64,000 nt of DNA, from the NCBI RefSeq assembly GCF_000875975.1, contig NZ_BAWW01000003.1, positions 186,001-250,000 of the forward strand, written 5' to 3'. A program made the translations under genes and the position numbers. The notes under the pieces were generated by a model. That model saw nothing but the letters and a program-made list of their open reading frames with translations, made no database searches and had not been told where the DNA came from. This document shows positions 60,663 through 64,000 of the stretch, piece by piece (the stretch's first letter is position 1; each line of letters starts with the position of its first letter). Source of the stretch: Parachlamydia acanthamoebae. Lineage in GTDB: Bacteria; Chlamydiota; Chlamydiia; Chlamydiales; Parachlamydiaceae.

Positions 60663-62189
60663 ATGACACGCATTTTTTTATTTTTAGCATTATTTTGCTT
60701 AAGCTTATGCATGGCGGCATCCCCCCTCAAAATCCGCGCCTTGTTTCGCAGCTTGGATCCGAAGTCAATTACCCAGCATTTAGCTTTGTATGAACTCTAC
60801 CCCGATTCAGTCGAAGGGCAACTCGCACTAAAAAAAGCGTGGGAGCTTTTAGAGGGATCTCCCCATTCTTCCACGCCAGCTCCTCTCTCATCTATCGATC
60901 CCTCCATCATTCATGCGCTTATCGGACTCGTCAATAAGCAAGCGGATGAAACGGCCCCTCAACTATCTCTGCAAGAACTTCAACTCATAGACAGGCTAGC
61001 CTCCAAGCTGCCCAATCGCAAACTCAAAGGCTTTTACGCAACGACCGAAGCGGAAGTGTTGAATCTTCCCACAGAAGAAGTTGATTTGGCAAACGGACTT
61101 TTTTTGTCTCATTTAGAAGATGAAAACAAAGATTCAGGGAAAGTCTATCAAGCGATGATGGATCTCATGGCACTCCAAATCCTTGCTAAATTACCACCTA
61201 ACGCAACACCTCTACAAAAAATTTCAGCTATTAATGCCTTCATTTTTTTCGATATGGGCTTTCGCTTTCCTCCTCACTCTTCCTATGCTAAAGATATTGA
61301 CCTTTACACATTCCTTCCCTCTGTTTTGGATTCCCGACGCGGGGTCTGCTTAGGCGTTTCCCTTCTTTATATTTGTTTAGCTCAAAGACTATCTTTGCCC
61401 ATCGAAATGGTCACTCCTCCCGGCCATATTTACGTGCGCTATAATGATGGCCAAAATAAGCTCAATATTGAAACAACAGCCAGAGGCATTCATATGCCTT
61501 GCGAAGAATATCTAGGAATCGATACGCGCGCTCTTCAGGAAAGAACAGTCAAAGAAGTAATCGGCTTAGCCCACTTTAACCAAGCGGCGGCCTATCTCAG
61601 ACAAAATCAATATGAGAAAACGCTAATTTGTTACCAAAAAGCGCAACCGTATTTGCCGCATGATATGCTTCTAAAAGAATTAACGGGCTATACGCACCTT
61701 TTCCTAGGTAATTTTGATGAGGGGAAACAACTTCTAGAGGAAGTTAAAGATCATCTCCCGGACCATGCCGTGACAAAAGAAAATATGGCCGAAGACTATT
61801 TAAATGGGGCTGCGGATGTTGAAGGGATTAAGACCATTTTTATAGAAATTGATGAATCTAGAGATTCTCTTCTCAAGAAAAAAGAAGCTTTAGAAAAAAT
61901 TGTGGAAAAATACCCTAAATTTCGCGCAGGCATTTTTAGCCTTGCTTCTACCCATCTTCAATTGCACCGCAGTCGCGAAGCTCTTTATTGGCTAAATGTT
62001 TACCATTCCCTTCACCCGAATGATCCAACTGTTGAATATTACTTAACAGTGTTGTGTATGGAGAGGTGCGAAGCAAATCAAGCTTGGGAACACCTTTTAC
62101 GAGCAGAAAAAATGACAGAAGCAAGAGCCCACTTTCCTCGCGCCCTAAAAGAAGTCCGACAAGCTTTAAATCAACGGTGTCCTATTTAA
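60663..62189 (+). CDS. Exported transglutaminase-like (SirB1-type) protein with TPR repeats
   Basis: 508 residues with a signal peptide (IFLFLALFCLSLCMAAS). The middle (about 180-300) resembles the transglutaminase-like core of SirB1 proteins: SVLDSRRGVCLGVSLLYICLAQRLSLPIEMVTPPGHIYVRY-type pattern with C229 and H255, followed by NIETTARG. Most SirB1 proteins lack the Cys, so retention suggests possible enzymatic activity. The C-terminal ~190 residues form TPR-like helices (AAAYLRQNQYEKTLICYQKA; SREALYWLNVYHSLHP). It begins 4 bp after malQ and ends 9 bp before the cobalamin adenosyltransferase gene, so the three are likely one operon. Confidence 0.82.
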   Translation: MTRIFLFLALFCLSLCMAASPLKIRALFRSLDPKSITQHLALYELYPDSVEGQLALKKAWELLEGSPHSSTPAPLSSIDPSIIHALIGLVNKQADETAPQLSLQELQLIDRLASKLPNRKLKGFYATTEAEVLNLPTEEVDLANGLFLSHLEDENKDSGKVYQAMMDLMALQILAKLPPNATPLQKISAINAFIFFDMGFRFPPHSSYAKDIDLYTFLPSVLDSRRGVCLGVSLLYICLAQRLSLPIEMVTPPGHIYVRYNDGQNKLNIETTARGIHMPCEEYLGIDTRALQERTVKEVIGLAHFNQAAAYLRQNQYEKTLICYQKAQPYLPHDMLLKELTGYTHLFLGNFDEGKQLLEEVKDHLPDHAVTKENMAEDYLNGAADVEGIKTIFIEIDESRDSLLKKKEALEKIVEKYPKFRAGIFSLASTHLQLHRSREALYWLNVYHSLHPNDPTVEYYLTVLCMERCEANQAWEHLLRAEKMTEARAHFPRALKEVRQALNQRCPI

Positions 62190-62198
62190 AGGTTTCGT

Positions 62199-62759
62199 AT
62201 GAAAATTTACACAAAAACAGGAGACAAAGGAGAAACATCCTTATCTTCTGGAGAACGCGTCCCCAAAAATCATCCCCTCATTGAAGCAATAGGAAATGTC
62301 GATGAGTGCAATTCTGCCATCGGAATGGCACTTTCGTTTATCCCTAAAAATCAGAAATTCAAAGACTTAAAGGCACGACTCTTCCATATTCAACACACGT
62401 TATTTGAACTTGGTGCTCTTTTAGCCTCACCCCAAGATGAGCTCCCTGAGCTTGGAACAACCCTCCTAGAAGAATGGATTGATCAGATGGATGAAAAGCT
62501 CCCACCCTTGCATCATTTTATTCTTCCCAACGGTCATTCGGCTTCAACTTCTCTTCAACTGGCTCGCGCAATTTGCCGGAGAGCTGAAAGAGTCCTAACT
62601 GACGCTATTCAAAAAAATAACGCTTCTAAAGAAAGCTTAGTTTATTTGAATCGCCTTTCCGACTTTTTGTTCGTTGCGGCCCGTTTAGTCAATTTTATAT
62701 CTGATAACCCCGAGACGATTTGGTTATCAAAATTAAAAAAACAACAACAAATTAAATAA
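62199..62759 (+). CDS. ATP:cob(I)alamin adenosyltransferase, PduO type
   Basis: Forms adenosylcobalamin from cob(I)alamin and ATP. 186 residues. The ATP-binding N-terminus reads YTKTGDKGETSLSSGERVPK, and the signature RAICRRAERVLTDAI is present with its essential Arg residues; the family segments IGNVDECNSAIGMAL and FILPNGHSASTSLQLARA are also seen. It implies that the organism takes up or salvages B12 and has an adenosylcobalamin-dependent enzyme elsewhere. It is last in the malQ operon. Confidence 0.93.
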   Translation: MKIYTKTGDKGETSLSSGERVPKNHPLIEAIGNVDECNSAIGMALSFIPKNQKFKDLKARLFHIQHTLFELGALLASPQDELPELGTTLLEEWIDQMDEKLPPLHHFILPNGHSASTSLQLARAICRRAERVLTDAIQKNNASKESLVYLNRLSDFLFVAARLVNFISDNPETIWLSKLKKQQQIK

Positions 62760-62781
62760 TTAAATTACACATTTTTAACAA

Positions 62782-62810
62782 TTGCAAAACAAAAACGTCC
62801 GCATTATAAT
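62782..62810 (+). promoter_or_regulatory. Promoter of the gene at 62844
   Basis: TTGCAA (62782-62787) and a perfect TATAAT (62805-62810) are 17 bp apart. The predicted start near 62817 gives a leader of about 27 nt, with AAGGA 8 nt before the ATG. Confidence 0.65.
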
Positions 62811-62843
62811 ACAGATATTATACTGTTGAAAAGGATGTTTTTT

Positions 62844-64000
62844 ATGACCCATTTATATGTCGTTTCATTTAATAATGATCTGGATGAACAAAGAAAAATT
62901 TTTGTCAATTCAGATAAAAAACTCTCCCTTCTTGAAATCACATCTATAAAAAATAATTCGGAAATCATTCAAAATTTATTTAATGGAGCGGCCGAAGATA
63001 AGAAAATCTTGACTCTAGAATGGCAAAATCTACGCGTTAAATTACTTTCTGAAGAGGGAGCAGCTTCCGCTATTTCTCCTATTTCCGTCACAGAAATTGC
63101 AATTGGAGGTATGAAGAGACTCCGCGGACCTGCATTTAGTACAAAACTTCAACACATGCTTGAGCTAAAACCAGCTCGTATCCCTCTAGTAAAATTTGTT
63201 TGGAAATTGATGCTAGCGCCTTTGATCGCCATTCATCGCTTTATGCATAAAAATCGAGACGCGGTTCTTCAAAATTTAAGGGATCTTGATCAATCTTTCA
63301 GTTACGATTCTGCTAATCAGTATTTAAAAGATTATGAAGAACACCTGAACTTTTTACATTCCAAGGCAAATAGTTCCGAAGCTCTTGCACTTCACCTGAA
63401 AAGCATGCAGGAAGCAAGTCAGGTTCTTCGTCTGGCCCTTTTAGACTCTTCAAATAATACTCTCATTGAGGCATCCAAATTTCTTGCCTCACAGGCTTTT
63501 AATGCTCTTAAAAAAGATTCACAAGAAAACCAGTCGCTCCTCTCTTTACCTGGTGGATTTTATGAAAATGGAAAATTTCATCCTTTGCTCGCTAGCCTTT
63601 ATCGAAACGAAAATAAAGAGATTCGACTTGAATTAAACTTTTTAGGGTACCCTCCTAAAAACGATTTACCAAGCACCTATAAGTTTGACGAATTGACAGA
63701 AGGACAATTGACAAATATCATTTTCAAATTATCCGCTCTCAGCACAAATGAGAAAGTCGCAGCCCCAACCAAATTGACTCGTCGAGAAAAAATACGACTT
63801 AAAGTTTTAAGACAATTTAACGTAGATGAACCTGGCAATGAAGAAAAGGCTCCAAAAGCTCAATTAAAGAAAAATTTCGACCCCACACGTTGGCTGTATG
63901 AAGCTATTGCAACTGACGGGGGAATCCCTGTTAAAATCTCAGGATCAAACGATATCACCTCTCGAAATTTAATCTCGATTATTGGAACAGATATCGAACA
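62844..64000 (+). CDS. Large hypothetical protein, 3'-truncated by window end
   Basis: An open frame of at least 385 codons from the ATG at 62844 (AAGGA 8 nt upstream, promoter at 62782) runs through the window end without a stop. No signal peptide. The N-terminus is polar (THLYVVSFNNDLDEQRKIF). One amphipathic/hydrophobic stretch (IPLVKFVWKLMLAPLIAIHRFM) lies near residues 112-133; the rest is helical and charged, with a Lys-rich linker (NEEKAPKAQLKKNF). Codon use fits its neighbours. Not recognised; size and lack of a family suggest a lineage-specific, perhaps secreted, protein. Confidence 0.8.
   Translation, partial: MTHLYVVSFNNDLDEQRKIFVNSDKKLSLLEITSIKNNSEIIQNLFNGAAEDKKILTLEWQNLRVKLLSEEGAASAISPISVTEIAIGGMKRLRGPAFSTKLQHMLELKPARIPLVKFVWKLMLAPLIAIHRFMHKNRDAVLQNLRDLDQSFSYDSANQYLKDYEEHLNFLHSKANSSEALALHLKSMQEASQVLRLALLDSSNNTLIEASKFLASQAFNALKKDSQENQSLLSLPGGFYENGKFHPLLASLYRNENKEIRLELNFLGYPPKNDLPSTYKFDELTEGQLTNIIFKLSALSTNEKVAAPTKLTRREKIRLKVLRQFNVDEPGNEEKAPKAQLKKNFDPTRWLYEAIATDGGIPVKISGSNDITSRNLISIIGTDIE

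Noticed and set aside
1-64000. CRISPR arrays, insertion sequences, prophage genes
   Set aside because: No regularly spaced short repeats, intact transposase, integrase or phage structural genes were seen on either strand.

Overview
The window looks like a piece of chromosome from an amoeba-associated member of the Chlamydiota, most likely Parachlamydiaceae and Protochlamydia-like. The case rests on the chlamydial arrangement ychF (divergent) / sctU-sctV-copN-scc1 of the type III secretion system, a CPAF-type protease with its catalytic residues in place, Cys- and Trp-rich outer membrane proteins of Protochlamydia type, low G+C, and many eukaryote-like or effector-like proteins (U-box, J-domains, ankyrin repeats). 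Species was not determined and no database search was possible.

Layout. 1-2778: a hypothetical gene, an rRNA methyltransferase and ychF. 3077-8086: T3SS genes sctU, sctV, copN and scc1. 8099-12504: a separate transcription unit with a near-consensus promoter and five tightly packed genes (acyl carrier protein, adenylating ligase, SDR reductase, AAC(3)-fold acyltransferase, DUF4910/M28-type peptidase). 12720-17446: a three-gene module (U-box plus J-domain protein, single-ring ClpB-like AAA+ protein, membrane protein with a degenerate J-like tail), followed by a decayed partial second copy. 18542-24383 (minus): fadD-fadI-fadJ plus a membrane protein. 24640-28488: polyamine-type potABCD. 28609-36124: an ABC exporter, a decayed J-domain gene, an AmpC-like serine hydrolase, an outer membrane protein, and a frameshifted J-domain repeat protein. 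36841-36925: tRNA-Ser(UGA). 37070-40597: an exported kinase-like protein and an ankyrin protein with a possible cysteine-protease domain. 40678-46300: a GGCT-like protein, two unknowns, priA and udk. 46333-52923: an outer membrane protein, a frameshifted Na+/H+ antiporter, small exported proteins, a SIMPL protein, a lipoprotein and an M32 carboxypeptidase. 52920-58927: a large unknown with a phosphatase-like motif lacking its Arg, a stand-alone LanM-dehydratase-like kinase with a small partner gene, and CPAF. 59093-62759: malQ, a transglutaminase-TPR protein and a cobalamin adenosyltransferase. 62844-64000: the start of a large unknown gene cut by the window end.

How the parts fit. In Chlamydia trachomatis, malQ directly follows scc1. 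Here about 51 kb of mostly accessory genes lies between them, so the T3SS locus borders a region rich in candidate effectors. The three most unusual systems are the ACP-dependent acyl cassette, the U-box/J-domain plus AAA+ module, and the LanM-like kinase operon with a palindrome inside its promoter. Several genes are broken by single-base changes or have decayed, which shows ongoing turnover of J-domain and effector-like families.
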